Source: Bacteroidota bacterium (GTDB taxonomy: Bacteria > Bacteroidota > Bacteroidia > Flavobacteriales > Weeksellaceae). From it: a stretch of DNA of 45,953 bases. Positions within the stretch are counted from its first letter, which is position 1. Every line of letters begins with the position of its first letter. A model generated the notes under the pieces. That model did not search any database and was not told where the DNA came from. It saw nothing but the letters and a program-made list of their open reading frames with translations. The stretch is from NCBI GenBank assembly GCA_018266955.1, contig JAFDZI010000040.1, positions 1 through 45,953 on the forward strand. The letters run 5' to 3'. A program made the translations under genes and the position numbers. This document shows positions 7,764 to 15,375 of this stretch, in pieces.

Positions 7764-8942
7764 TTAAAAAGCATTAAATCCTGTAATGTCCAAGCCAGTA
7801 ATCAGCAAGTGTACATCATGTGTTCCCTCGTAGGTAATCACCGATTCTAGGTTGGCAGCATGTCTCATCATAGGAAATTCGCCCATGATGCCCATTCCGC
7901 CAAGTATTTGTCGGCTTTCTCTCGCAATGTCTATCGCTATTTTTACATTATTTCTCTTCGCCATCGATATTTGAGCCGGAGTTGCAATATGTGCATTTTT
8001 CAGATGTCCCAATTGTAAACAAAGTAATTGTGCTTTAGTGATTTCAGTTAAAAATTCAGCCAATTTTTTTTGTTGCAGCTGATAAGAACCTATCGGTTTT
8101 CCAAACTGCTTTCGCTCTTTACTGTATTGTACCGCCGTGCAATAGCAATCGATGGCGGCACCAATAACACCCCAAGAAATCCCGTATCTAGCCGAGTTCA
8201 GACAAGATAAAGGCCCTTTTAGACCGCTTACTTTAGGCAGGAGATTTTCTTTAGGAACCTTCACATTATCAAAAACCAACTCTCCTGTTTTAGAAGCTCT
8301 CAAGCTCCATTTGTTGTGGGTTTCTGGTGTGGTAAATCCTTCCATTCCTCGCTCCACAATCAAACCATGTACTTTTCCTTCTTCGTTTTTTGCCCAAACC
8401 ACAGCAATGTCGCATAGTGGCGCATTGGTAATCCACATTTTGGCACCATTGAGCAAATAATGGTCACCTTTATCTACAAAATGAGTTTCCATAGAACCAG
8501 GATCCGAACCGTGGTTAGGCTCCGTTAGACCAAAGCTTCCGATCATTTCACCTGAAGCTAATAGCGGTAAATATTTTTTCTTTTGTTCTTCAGAACCAAA
8601 TTCATTAATGGGGAACATCACAAGAGAACTTTGTACCGAAGCAGCAGAACGAACGGCCGAGTCACCTCTTTCCAACTCTTGCATAATGATGCCATAGGAG
8701 ATTTGGTCCAGTCCGGCACCTCCATATTCCTCCGGAATGTAAGGACCCAATGCTCCAATTTTTCCCAATTCCTTCATCAAATTGGGCAAGTCGCTATGGT
8801 TGTGGGCTGCCTGATCTATTTGTGGCATCACAAAACTTTCCACCCAATCTCTTACCGATTGGCGAATTAACTTGTGTTCATCGCTTAGCAAAGCGTCCAT
8901 TCCGTAATAATCCGGAATACTATTTAAAGGGTAATAAGACAT
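7764..8942 (-). CDS. Acyl-CoA dehydrogenase, glutaryl-CoA dehydrogenase type
   Basis: 392 residues, full length. FAD flavoprotein that oxidises an acyl-CoA and passes electrons to ETF. The catalytic base is E372 in TYEGTHDVH. Other family motifs: FGLTEPNHGSDP, RKQFGKPIGSYQ and LGGMGI. The segment ARYGISWGVIGA closely matches the glutaryl-CoA dehydrogenase signature, so glutaryl-CoA to crotonyl-CoA (lysine and tryptophan breakdown) is the best guess, though flavobacterial members are often annotated only as acyl-CoA dehydrogenase. No other lysine catabolism gene is adjacent. Start at MSYYPLNSIPD. Confidence 0.9.
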   Translation of the reverse strand: MSYYPLNSIPDYYGMDALLSDEHKLIRQSVRDWVESFVMPQIDQAAHNHSDLPNLMKELGKIGALGPYIPEEYGGAGLDQISYGIIMQELERGDSAVRSAASVQSSLVMFPINEFGSEEQKKKYLPLLASGEMIGSFGLTEPNHGSDPGSMETHFVDKGDHYLLNGAKMWITNAPLCDIAVVWAKNEEGKVHGLIVERGMEGFTTPETHNKWSLRASKTGELVFDNVKVPKENLLPKVSGLKGPLSCLNSARYGISWGVIGAAIDCYCTAVQYSKERKQFGKPIGSYQLQQKKLAEFLTEITKAQLLCLQLGHLKNAHIATPAQISMAKRNNVKIAIDIARESRQILGGMGIMGEFPMMRHAANLESVITYEGTHDVHLLITGLDITGFNAF

Positions 8943-9060
8943 ATTGATAAAATTTGCCCGAATATAAGATATTTTGTCAGGATAGGGAAATTTATTTTAA
9001 CTCATAGAAGTAATTTTCTATTTCTCGTGCATATTTCGTAATTATTAATTGCATTGGTAA

Positions 9061-9172
9061 TTTGGGCGTGTCCCTCGCCAAGGCTTTTCCCAAGGCTCGG
9101 GTCAGGCTTTTCGTTCCAATCTTGGGCTCGCTACGCTCGCCCAAGGATTTCCACTGCAATCCTTCACGCAAG
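9061..9172. repeat. GC-rich palindromic intergenic repeat (REP-like)
   Basis: This stretch in the 373-bp gap 8943-9315 is far richer in G and C than its surroundings. It begins TTTGGGCGTGTCCCTCGCC, contains a hairpin CTTGGGC (9121-9127) / GCCCAAG (9139-9145), and ends with CCACTGCAATCCTTCACGCA. The GGGCGTG...CACTGCAATCC..CACGC pattern recurs in intergenic regions of flavobacterial genomes as far as I recall. No coding potential. The rest of the gap holds only a terminator at 9248-9274. Confidence 0.6.
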
Positions 9173-9247
9173 TTCGAGATAGATACAAAAGATTGTGAAA
9201 AGTAATGAAATGAAGTCTATTGAAGATAAGCTTTATTAAAACAAAAC

Positions 9248-9274
9248 CAGAGTTTCTATATTACTGAAACTCTG
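9248..9274 (-). terminator. Terminator of the 9316-9612 gene
   Basis: A 9-bp stem CAGAGTTTC / GAAACTCTG with a 9-nt loop; on the minus strand it runs into GGTTTTGTTTTAA. Confidence 0.7.
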
Positions 9275-9315
9275 ATTTGTTGTATGTTTTATATCGTTCT
9301 GAATTTTTTATACAA

Positions 9316-9612
9316 TCACATGTGCTTGTCTCTGTTGATGAGGTAGAGAATGCAGGCTAAAGGGGCAAATGTAAAGAGGGAAATATACCACATCCATTTA
9401 TTGTGGATGGGATTTCGGATGATGTCCACCATTACTATTAGCCAAACCACAAACTGGAGTAATGCTCCAATTCCCAATATAAAATCAATGCTTGATAAAT
9501 CGGACTGGCTTGTATTGAATTTAAGATAAAATGAAAATGCAAAACTCAATAGTCCAAGAGTAGCCATGACTAAAGCAGTTTTTTTGTTCAGGTACAAAGG
9601 TTGTTCTTTCAT
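9316..9612 (-). CDS. Small membrane protein with a PLDc_N-like segment
   Basis: 98 residues with three predicted membrane helices (about 13-32, 43-63 and 71-92). The last part, WMWYISLFTFAPLACILYL followed by INRDK, resembles the phospholipase D N-terminal (PLDc_N) membrane motif of small bacterial proteins, without any phospholipase domain. Function unknown. Its start codon is fixed by leader repeat copy B, which ends directly before the ATG; transcription and translation may therefore be controlled by that element. Single-gene unit closed by a terminator. Confidence 0.75.
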   Translation of the reverse strand: MKEQPLYLNKKTALVMATLGLLSFAFSFYLKFNTSQSDLSSIDFILGIGALLQFVVWLIVMVDIIRNPIHNKWMWYISLFTFAPLACILYLINRDKHM

Positions 9613-9773
9613 AAGTAGATATTTATTGTTTTTTTAAAGGTCAAATGTAAACCTAACGAAGTGGTTCGACGAAGTCAATTGCCAATCTTCATTCGTGTTT
9701 ATCTCCATTTATTATTTTTTTATTGGCCTCGATGGTGATTAATTATTTACAATTTTTTTTATGGCAATTTCAT
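9613..9773 (-). repeat. Structured leader repeat, copy B (long form, compensated stem)
   Basis: Reads on the minus strand from ATGAAATTGCC to the base before the ATG of the 9316-9612 gene. Stem arms are AATTGCC (9763-9769) and GGCAATT (9677-9683): compared with copies A, D and E both arms changed so that pairing is kept. Shares the ATGGAGATAAACACGAATG core, the long-form segment and the end AACAATAAATATCTAC. A 24-codon ORF (9634-9708) reads MEINTNEDWQL and ends 21 nt before the gene. Confidence 0.75.
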
Positions 9774-9835
9774 GTTTTTATTGTATGATACAAATCTAAA
9801 AAATTATTGGAAATTTCAAATAAATATTAAAAAAA

Positions 9836-9855
9836 AATCCGCCAAAAGGCGGATT
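9836..9855 (-). terminator. Terminator of fabI
   Basis: AATCCGCC / GGCGGATT stem with an AAAA loop; on the minus strand it is followed by at least six T residues. It lies 25 bp past the fabI stop. Confidence 0.85.
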
Positions 9856-9880
9856 GTGTTATGATAATGTCAATTATTTT

Positions 9881-10696
9881 TTACTCGATGATAATGTCGT
9901 ATTTTTTTGCGACTTTCATAGAGACTCCAGTGTTGCTAAAGCCACCATCGTGGAAAAGATTTTGCATGGTCACCTTTTTCGTAAGATCGGAGAAAAGTGT
10001 TACACAATAGTCTGCGCATTCCAAAGCAGAGGCGTTGCCTAGTGGTGACATATCTTCTGCGAAAGCCAAGAAACCTCCAAAACCTTTCACACCACTACCT
10101 GCGGTAGTTTGAGTTGGCGATTGGGAAATAGTGTTTACCCTAACTTTTCTTTCGCCCCAGTAGTAGCCGAAAGTTCTGGCAATACTCTCCAGATAGGCTT
10201 TGTTGTCGGACATGTCATTGTAGTCCGGGAATGTTCTTTGTGCAGCGATGTAGGTAAGTCCCAAGATAGAGCCCCATTCGTTCATACAATCTTTTTCCCA
10301 AGCGGTTTTCATAACTTTGTGAAAAGAAACTGCAGAAACATCCCAGCCTTTTTCTAACCATTCATAATTTAGGTCGGTGTATCTTTTTCCCTTTCGTACA
10401 TTCACAGACATCCCAATGGAGTGAAGAATGAAGTCTAATTTTCCAAATTTGGCTATGGCAGCATCGAAAAGCTTTTCTAAATCTTCCATAGAAGTCGCAT
10501 CTGCACCTATAATTTCCGAACCTGTTTTTTCTGCTAGTTCATCCAATTCACCCAATCTCATCGCTATGGGAGCGTTGGATAGAATAAATTCTGCACCTTC
10601 TTCATGGCATCGTTCTGCAACTTTCCATGCAATGGATTGGTTGTTCAAAGCACCAAAGATGATTCCTTTTTTACCTTTTAGTAATCTGTAAGACAT
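9881..10696 (-). CDS. fabI: Enoyl-[acyl-carrier-protein] reductase FabI
   Basis: 271 residues. Reduces trans-2-enoyl-ACP with NADH in the last step of each type II fatty acid elongation cycle; the known target of triclosan. An SDR fold with the FabI-type nucleotide site (FGALNNQSIAW, 14-24), LHSIGMS (91-97), and the catalytic Y159-x6-K166 pair in PDYNDMSDNK, with Y149 also conserved. Single gene with its own promoter (10718-10747) and terminator. Confidence 0.95.
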   Translation of the reverse strand: MSYRLLKGKKGIIFGALNNQSIAWKVAERCHEEGAEFILSNAPIAMRLGELDELAEKTGSEIIGADATSMEDLEKLFDAAIAKFGKLDFILHSIGMSVNVRKGKRYTDLNYEWLEKGWDVSAVSFHKVMKTAWEKDCMNEWGSILGLTYIAAQRTFPDYNDMSDNKAYLESIARTFGYYWGERKVRVNTISQSPTQTTAGSGVKGFGGFLAFAEDMSPLGNASALECADYCVTLFSDLTKKVTMQNLFHDGGFSNTGVSMKVAKKYDIIIE

Positions 10697-10717
10697 ATTC
10701 TGTATTTAATTTAATAA

Positions 10718-10747
10718 CAAAAATAAAGAAAATATTGGGTACACAAA
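10718..10747 (-). promoter_or_regulatory. Promoter of fabI
   Basis: On the minus strand TTTG (10744-10747), an 18-bp spacer, then TATTTTTG (10718-10725), fitting the Bacteroidota -33/-7 promoter, about 20 bp before the ATG. Confidence 0.6.
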
Positions 10748-10752
10748 ATAAA

Positions 10753-10781
10753 AAAGAGAAAAGCCTTTGGCAATTCTCTTT
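10753..10781 (-). terminator. Terminator of the 10796-11032 gene
   Basis: AAAGAGAA and TTCTCTTT pair outside an inner GCC/GGC stem; on the minus strand the hairpin runs into TTTTTATTTT. Confidence 0.65.
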
Positions 10782-10795
10782 ATTTTTTTTGAAAG

Positions 10796-11032
10796 CTAGG
10801 GTTTCTCCTTGTCCATTCCAAAGAAAGAATCGAACATTTTATTGGCAACTTCCCAGGTGTCTGTAAAAGTTTCCATCATTTCGTCCCAACCACCGACAAC
10901 ATCGTTTTTAAGTATCTCGAACCAGCCTTCTTTGGTGGGTTCTTCATTGTTTTGTTTTGCTGTTTCAATGTAATTTTTAGCATGTTCTACCCATTTTTCA
11001 TGGTCTTCGGAATTGTTTTCTATTGTACTCAT
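10796..11032 (-). CDS. Small acidic protein of unknown function
   Basis: 78 residues, acidic and rich in Trp and Met (DEMMETFTDTWEVANKMFDSFFGM). No signal peptide or membrane helix; probably helical. I do not recognise a family. It has its own TATATTTG promoter box and terminator, so it is a single-gene unit between fabI and tag. Length, a good start and clear flanking signals support a real gene. Confidence 0.65.
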   Translation of the reverse strand: MSTIENNSEDHEKWVEHAKNYIETAKQNNEEPTKEGWFEILKNDVVGGWDEMMETFTDTWEVANKMFDSFFGMDKEKP

Positions 11033-11054
11033 TGTGTGAAGATTTAGTGTTATT

Positions 11055-11081
11055 CAAATATACTTATTTTTAAAACACAAA
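11055..11081 (-). promoter_or_regulatory. Probable promoter of the 10796-11032 gene
   Basis: On the minus strand TTTG (11078-11081) and TATATTTG (11055-11062), with a somewhat short 15-bp spacer. Confidence 0.45.
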
Positions 11082-11162
11082 ATATTTTTTTTAATGTAGA
11101 TTTTTACTGTTTTATATTCAACAGTCGTTATTTTAAAAAATAAAATACTACTGAAATATGTT

Positions 11163-11170
11163 TAATTTTG
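11163..11170 (+). promoter_or_regulatory. Probable -7 promoter element of tag
   Basis: TAATTTTG fits TAnnTTTG. It lies inside the upstream part of the reading frame, 14 bp before ATG 11185, and so argues for that start. Confidence 0.45.
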
Positions 11171-11184
11171 AAAAAAAAGAAAAT

Positions 11185-11745
11185 ATGCAAAATGCAACAC
11201 GATGTTCTTGGAGTGAAAAGGACGATTTGTACCGGGCTTATCATGATGAGGAATGGGGGAAACCGGTGTATGATGATTCTCAATTTTTTGAATTCATAAT
11301 TTTGGAGTCTTTCCAAGCAGGACTTAGTTGGCATACTATTCTCAAGAAAAGAGAAGGATTCAGAGTGGCGTTTGATGGATTTGATGTGCAAAAAATTGCG
11401 GGATATTCTTTACAAAAAATCGAAGAATTAAAGCGGAATTCCAGTATTATTCGCAATCGATTAAAGATTGAGGCGGCAATTAGTAATGCTCAATCTTTTA
11501 TAAAAATTCAAGATGAGTTTGGTTCGTTTTCAAATTATATATGGAATTTTGTGGATGGCAAACCGGTGGTCAATAGGGTGAAGTCTTTGTCTGAGATACC
11601 AGCAATAACATCATTATCCGATACAATAGCCAAAGATTTAAAAAAGCGTGGGTTCAAATTTATGGGTTCCACCGTGGTATATGCTTTTTTGCAAGCAACT
11701 GGGTTGGTGGACGATCATTTGTCCTCATGTTTTTGTGCAAAATAA
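11185..11745 (+). CDS. tag: DNA-3-methyladenine glycosylase I (Tag)
   Basis: 186 residues from the chosen start. Removes 3-methyladenine from alkylated DNA as the first step of base excision repair. The zinc-binding residues of E. coli Tag are matched with the same spacing: Cys in RCSW and His in YHDEEWG 13 apart, then HLSSC near the end (His-x3-Cys). The catalytic Glu is in FFEFIILESFQAGLSW. The frame is open to an ATG at 11158, but the promoter box lies between the two ATGs, so 11185 is preferred. Single gene, no visible adaptive-response regulator. Confidence 0.93.
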   Translation: MQNATRCSWSEKDDLYRAYHDEEWGKPVYDDSQFFEFIILESFQAGLSWHTILKKREGFRVAFDGFDVQKIAGYSLQKIEELKRNSSIIRNRLKIEAAISNAQSFIKIQDEFGSFSNYIWNFVDGKPVVNRVKSLSEIPAITSLSDTIAKDLKKRGFKFMGSTVVYAFLQATGLVDDHLSSCFCAK

Positions 11746-11752
11746 AAAAAAT

Positions 11753-11781
11753 AATCCTCTGAAAGTATATTTCAGAGGATT
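11753..11781 (-). terminator. Terminator shared by tRNA-Leu (minus) and tag (plus)
   Basis: A 12-bp perfect stem AATCCTCTGAAA / TTTCAGAGGATT with a 5-nt loop. On the minus strand it runs into a long T-tract, so it mainly ends the tRNA transcript. Confidence 0.8.
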
Positions 11782-11789
11782 CCCTTAGG

Positions 11790-11869
11790 TACCCAGGACC
11801 GGGATCGAACCGGTACTCCTAAGAACTGGTGTTTGAGACCAGCGCGTCTACCAATTCCGCCACCTGGGC
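11790..11869 (-). tRNA. tRNA-Leu, anticodon CAA
   Basis: The minus strand folds as a class II tRNA. Acceptor GCCCAGG pairs with CCTGGGT (a G-U at the first pair). The anticodon stem CTGGT/ACCAG holds the loop CTCAAAC, giving anticodon CAA for UUG leucine. The T arm is CCGGT-TCGATCC-type and a short variable arm is present. The CCA end is not encoded; CCT follows. A TATATTTG promoter box lies at 11884-11891. Confidence 0.93.
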
Positions 11870-11883
11870 TTGTTTTACGGGTG

Positions 11884-11891
11884 CAAATATA
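11884..11891 (-). promoter_or_regulatory. Probable promoter -7 box of tRNA-Leu
   Basis: TATATTTG on the minus strand, 14 bp before the 5' end of the tRNA, fits TAnnTTTG. Confidence 0.5.
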
Positions 11892-11938
11892 GGGAAGTTT
11901 TTAATAAAAAAAAGAAAAATTTATATTTTTTTTAAAAT

Positions 11939-12700
11939 TTAAAATTCAAATTCTAAGCCGTCATAAGCAAGTTGAACATTTTCAGGAAGTTGGTGTTTGT
12001 CTTCGTGTAACCCAAAATGATGACTTAGATGGGTGAGGAAAAGCATTTTGGGTTGTAACTCTTTATTAAGCTTCAAAATATCTTCTAAAATAAAGTGGGC
12101 AGGGTGAGGATCTGTTTTTCGAATGCAGTTAAGAATTAGATAATCTAAATTTTTAAGTTTTAATTTTTCCTCATCAGAAATAAAAGATGCATCGGTAATA
12201 TAAGCGGTATTTTTTATTTTGAAACCTAAGATGGGTAAATGATAATGTAGGATATCAATGGGGATAATCTCAGTGTCGAAGATAGAGGTGGGACCATCGA
12301 TTTCATGAATGTCAAAGCTTGGTGCACCAGGATATTTTTCATTTGCAAAAGCATAAGGAAATCGGTTTTTAATTTCTTTGCCAACTCTTTTATTGCAATA
12401 AATGGGCATTGCCTTATGGCTTCGGAAAAGAATGGGGCGTACATCGTCTAATCCTATCACATGGTCGTTGTGCTCGTGGGTTAGGAAAATAGCATCTATG
12501 TTTTTTTCATTCTGGCGAAGCATCTGTAGTCTGAAATCCGGACCACAATCAAATAGGATTTTATAACCTTCGTTGGTGGTGATAAGTGCTGAAGTTCTTA
12601 ATCTTTGATCTTTAGGATTTTGAGAGGTGCAAACCTTGCATTGGCAACCGATAACGGGTACACCTTGAGAGGTTCCAGTGCCTAAAAATTTTAACTTCAT
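11939..12700 (-). CDS. Metallo-beta-lactamase-fold hydrolase, PhnP-like
   Basis: 253 residues, no signal peptide. The metal motif is THEHNDH with H75, H77, D79 and H80, which binds two metal ions in this superfamily. The N-terminal GCQCKVC (C19, C21, C24) matches the extra structural zinc site of PhnP-type phosphodiesterases. Known PhnP acts on cyclic ribose phosphate in phosphonate breakdown, but no phn gene is nearby, and flavobacterial homologues are usually just called MBL fold hydrolases. Probably a cytoplasmic phosphodiesterase of unknown substrate. Divergent from the 12748 gene with only 47 bp between. Confidence 0.88.
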   Translation of the reverse strand: MKLKFLGTGTSQGVPVIGCQCKVCTSQNPKDQRLRTSALITTNEGYKILFDCGPDFRLQMLRQNEKNIDAIFLTHEHNDHVIGLDDVRPILFRSHKAMPIYCNKRVGKEIKNRFPYAFANEKYPGAPSFDIHEIDGPTSIFDTEIIPIDILHYHLPILGFKIKNTAYITDASFISDEEKLKLKNLDYLILNCIRKTDPHPAHFILEDILKLNKELQPKMLFLTHLSHHFGLHEDKHQLPENVQLAYDGLEFEF

Positions 12701-12716
12701 ATTTTCTTGATTGGTT

Positions 12717-12724
12717 TAATTTTG
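12717..12724 (+). promoter_or_regulatory. Probable -7 promoter element of the 12748 gene
   Basis: TAATTTTG 23 bp before ATG 12748 in a 47-bp divergent gap. The -33 region would lie in or beside the start of the PhnP-like gene. Confidence 0.4.
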
Positions 12725-12747
12725 GTAAATTTACAAAAATTTCAAAA

Positions 12748-14187
12748 ATGTCGTTATTAGAACATAAACTTACTCCCAAACAAAAAGCACTGACCATTAA
12801 TTTAGACTCCTCCGTGTACGGAACTTTTGCCGAAATTGGAGCGGGACAAGAAACGGTAAGACAGTTCTTTAGAGCAGGTGGAGCCTCTAATACTATTGCC
12901 AAAGCCATGTCGGCTTACGACAAAGATTTTTCGGATGCCATTTATGGGAAGGAACCGAAAAACCGATATGTTACCCAAAATAGACTGAGAAAAATGCTTC
13001 GCTATGAAGTCTCTCTCATTGAAGAAAGATTGGATAGAACTCACTTTCCTGATCGCCGATTTTTCTCTTATGCCAATACTGTTACCACCATTAATTTTGA
13101 TAAAACCAATCAAGGACATGGTTGGGTAGGAATTCGCTTTCAATCCAAATGTGATGAAGGCTATAATGAAATTGTTCTTCATGTAAAGTTTCATGATAAA
13201 GATGCTACCTTGCAGCAAGAAACATTAGGTTTTCTTGGGGTGAATTTAATTTATGGAGCCTTTTACTATTCAGATAATCCTAGACGATTAATAGAATCTT
13301 TGTACGAAGACATCTCTAAAGATAAATTAGAAATCGATATGATTGATTTCTCGGGTCCTAGTTTCGAATATGTGGACAATCGATTAATGAGTCTTCAATT
13401 GGTAAAGAGAGGCATGACAGATGCGGTGATTTTTAGCCCAGAGGGAAATAATATGCTGCCCGCCGATTTATTGTACAAAAAAAATATTTTTGCCGTTCGT
13501 GGCAGCTTCCGACCAGTAACCAGAGTAAATATCGATATGTTCGATAATGGTTTGGAAATGTTTATGAAGGATACCACTTGCCAAAATGAAAATTTGGAAG
13601 TTTTATTTGAAATTACCATTGCCAATCTCCGTGCATCTGGACATATCGACGAAAGAGATTTCCTGGATAGAGTAGATGTGTTGGGTAAATTGGGATACAA
13701 TGTTATCATTTCTAATTTTTCCGAATATTATAAATTGGTGGATTATTTTGCAGATTATACCAACCAAAAAATTGGCGTGGCAATGGGGGTGAACAATCTG
13801 CTGATGGTTTTTGATGAAAAATATTATGCCAACCTTTCTGGAGGTATTTTGGAAGCTTTTGGAAAAATTTTCAAAACCAATGTGCGTGTTTACCTTTATC
13901 CTTATCATGATACCAAAACAGGAGAATTACTCAATTCGGATAATTTGAAAGTAGAAGAGAATTTAAAAGAACTCTATAAGTATTTTAAACATAATAAAAG
14001 AATTGTCGATATTCAAAATTATAATCTGAAATTCCTAGAAATCTATTCCAGAGATATTTTAGATAAAATTATTCATAAAGAATTGGGCTGGGAGGAACAA
14101 TTGCCCGATGGTGTAGCCGAAATGATAAAAGAAAGAGGAATGTTTGGCTACAAAAACGAATTGTCTTTGGACGAAATCCACGATTAA
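12748..14187 (+). CDS. Large conserved protein of unknown function
   Basis: 479 residues, soluble, with no signal peptide or membrane helix. It begins MSLLEHKLTPKQKALTINLD and contains FAEIGAGQETVRQFFRAGGA and RYVTQNRLRKMLRYE. Close relatives are common in Bacteroidota; I recall database names such as TonB-dependent receptor or nicotinate-nucleotide adenylyltransferase, but neither fits: there is no plug or beta-barrel signature and no HxGH nucleotidyltransferase motif. The GAGQ and glycine-rich stretches may bind a ligand. The next gene starts 5 bp downstream, so the two are very likely co-transcribed. Confidence 0.85.
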   Translation: MSLLEHKLTPKQKALTINLDSSVYGTFAEIGAGQETVRQFFRAGGASNTIAKAMSAYDKDFSDAIYGKEPKNRYVTQNRLRKMLRYEVSLIEERLDRTHFPDRRFFSYANTVTTINFDKTNQGHGWVGIRFQSKCDEGYNEIVLHVKFHDKDATLQQETLGFLGVNLIYGAFYYSDNPRRLIESLYEDISKDKLEIDMIDFSGPSFEYVDNRLMSLQLVKRGMTDAVIFSPEGNNMLPADLLYKKNIFAVRGSFRPVTRVNIDMFDNGLEMFMKDTTCQNENLEVLFEITIANLRASGHIDERDFLDRVDVLGKLGYNVIISNFSEYYKLVDYFADYTNQKIGVAMGVNNLLMVFDEKYYANLSGGILEAFGKIFKTNVRVYLYPYHDTKTGELLNSDNLKVEENLKELYKYFKHNKRIVDIQNYNLKFLEIYSRDILDKIIHKELGWEEQLPDGVAEMIKERGMFGYKNELSLDEIHD

Positions 14188-14192
14188 TAAAA

Positions 14193-14648
14193 ATGAGAAA
14201 AGAACTGAAAAGTAGGCTGTCGGTTATTATACACAGTCCTAATCATAATACAGATGATAAGTTGTTGAAAATATGTCAGTTGCTGGATCAGGAAATCGAC
14301 TATTTTAATTGGACGGGCTTTTATTTCAGAAATGGTGATAAAGAAGAACTTGTTTTGGGGCCTTATGTAGGTGCTGCTACTGACCATGCCGTTATCCCAT
14401 TTGGAAAAGGAATCTGTGGGCAAGTGGCTGTTTCGGGAGCAACTTTTTTGGTTCCGGATGTGCAAAAGCAAGATAATTACTTGAGTTGTTCCATGGATAC
14501 AAAATCGGAAATTGTAGTGCCTATTTTGAAAGAAGGCAAAAATATTGGACAAATTGATATAGACTCGCATGAGATTGATCCTTTTACTCCGGAAGATCAA
14601 GAACTTTTGGAATGGATTTGCGATGAGTTGGCTAAAGTCTTAGTCTGA
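14193..14648 (+). CDS. GAF-domain protein, free methionine-(R)-sulfoxide reductase type
   Basis: 151 residues, one GAF domain. Family members reduce free methionine-R-sulfoxide using a pocket with three cysteines. Motifs: NWTGFYF (39-45), LVLGPYVG, GKGICGQ with C75, and YLSCS with C99 before SEIVVPIL. C75 and C99 match the second and third cysteines of E. coli fRMsr. The first cysteine (IAC before the RIPVG segment in E. coli) is replaced in DHAVIPFG. Activity is likely but resolution would have to differ. It follows the 479-residue gene by 5 bp and overlaps the convergent 14640 gene by 9 bp at their 3' ends. Confidence 0.85.
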   Translation: MRKELKSRLSVIIHSPNHNTDDKLLKICQLLDQEIDYFNWTGFYFRNGDKEELVLGPYVGAATDHAVIPFGKGICGQVAVSGATFLVPDVQKQDNYLSCSMDTKSEIVVPILKEGKNIGQIDIDSHEIDPFTPEDQELLEWICDELAKVLV

Positions 14649-15365
14649 AATTTCCTTTATCATTTGTTCAAAATACGACTGGCATTTGGCTATATGAGTG
14701 CCATACCAGGAAAAGGCTTCACCATCTACGATGGTGATTTTTTTATTTGGAAAAACTGCTTGAAGCTCATCAACATGTCTTTGCTTAAAAGGAAAAGGTT
14801 CGGTGGAAAGAAAGATACAGTCAGAACTCTTCATGTCTTCAACTTCAATAATAGGGTATCTTTTTAGGTTTTCGTGATGATTTTTGAGCCCTAATTTCTC
14901 TAAAACATGGTGGATGAAAGTGTCGCTACCTATCGTCATATACGGTTTTTTCCATATTAGATATGTATAGGTCAATGGCTGTTGTGTTTTTGAACGCAGA
15001 GCTCTGTCAATAGATTGTTTCCAAGAAAGTGCTAATTTCGGTTGTTGGAGTCTTTGGCCTAATTCATCAATAAATTGGTTATTGTCTTCAAGTGTGTCTA
15101 TTTCAGTTACCCAAACCGTACAAAACTTCATTAGTTCTTCTACCTGATCTTTTACATTTTCCTCTTTATTGGCAATCACTAAATCGGGTTGAAGTAATTT
15201 TATTGCTTCAATTTGTATATTTTTGGTCCCTCCAATGGTTGGGATGTTTTTAACTTTATCATTTGGGTGGATGCAAAACTTGGTTCTACCAACAATTTCT
15301 TTATCGGTAAGTCCAAAATCGAACAAAGCTTCGGTAATGGAAGGGACAAGTGAGATTATTCTCAT
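14640..15365 (-). CDS. BtuF-like helical-backbone metal/corrinoid-binding protein without signal peptide
   Basis: 241 residues from MRIISLVPSITEAL. It has the fold of periplasmic binding proteins for cobalamin or metal chelates: SLVPSITE start, VGRTKFCIHP, PDLVIANKEEN and a C-terminal lobe ending in WYGTHI. Unlike transporter partners it shows neither a signal peptide nor a lipobox, and no BtuC or BtuD gene is adjacent. It may be a cytoplasmic binding protein, as in many flavobacterial genomes. The longer ORF start at 15410 overlaps mgtE by 35 bp and is not preferred. It starts 10 bp after mgtE, so the two form an operon. Confidence 0.8.
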   Translation of the reverse strand: MRIISLVPSITEALFDFGLTDKEIVGRTKFCIHPNDKVKNIPTIGGTKNIQIEAIKLLQPDLVIANKEENVKDQVEELMKFCTVWVTEIDTLEDNNQFIDELGQRLQQPKLALSWKQSIDRALRSKTQQPLTYTYLIWKKPYMTIGSDTFIHHVLEKLGLKNHHENLKRYPIIEVEDMKSSDCIFLSTEPFPFKQRHVDELQAVFPNKKITIVDGEAFSWYGTHIAKCQSYFEQMIKEISD

Positions 15366-15375
15366 TTTGATTGGT

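Noticed and set aside
12748..14187. TonB-dependent receptor or nicotinate-nucleotide adenylyltransferase
   Set aside because: No signal peptide, plug domain or barrel strands, and no HxGH motif.
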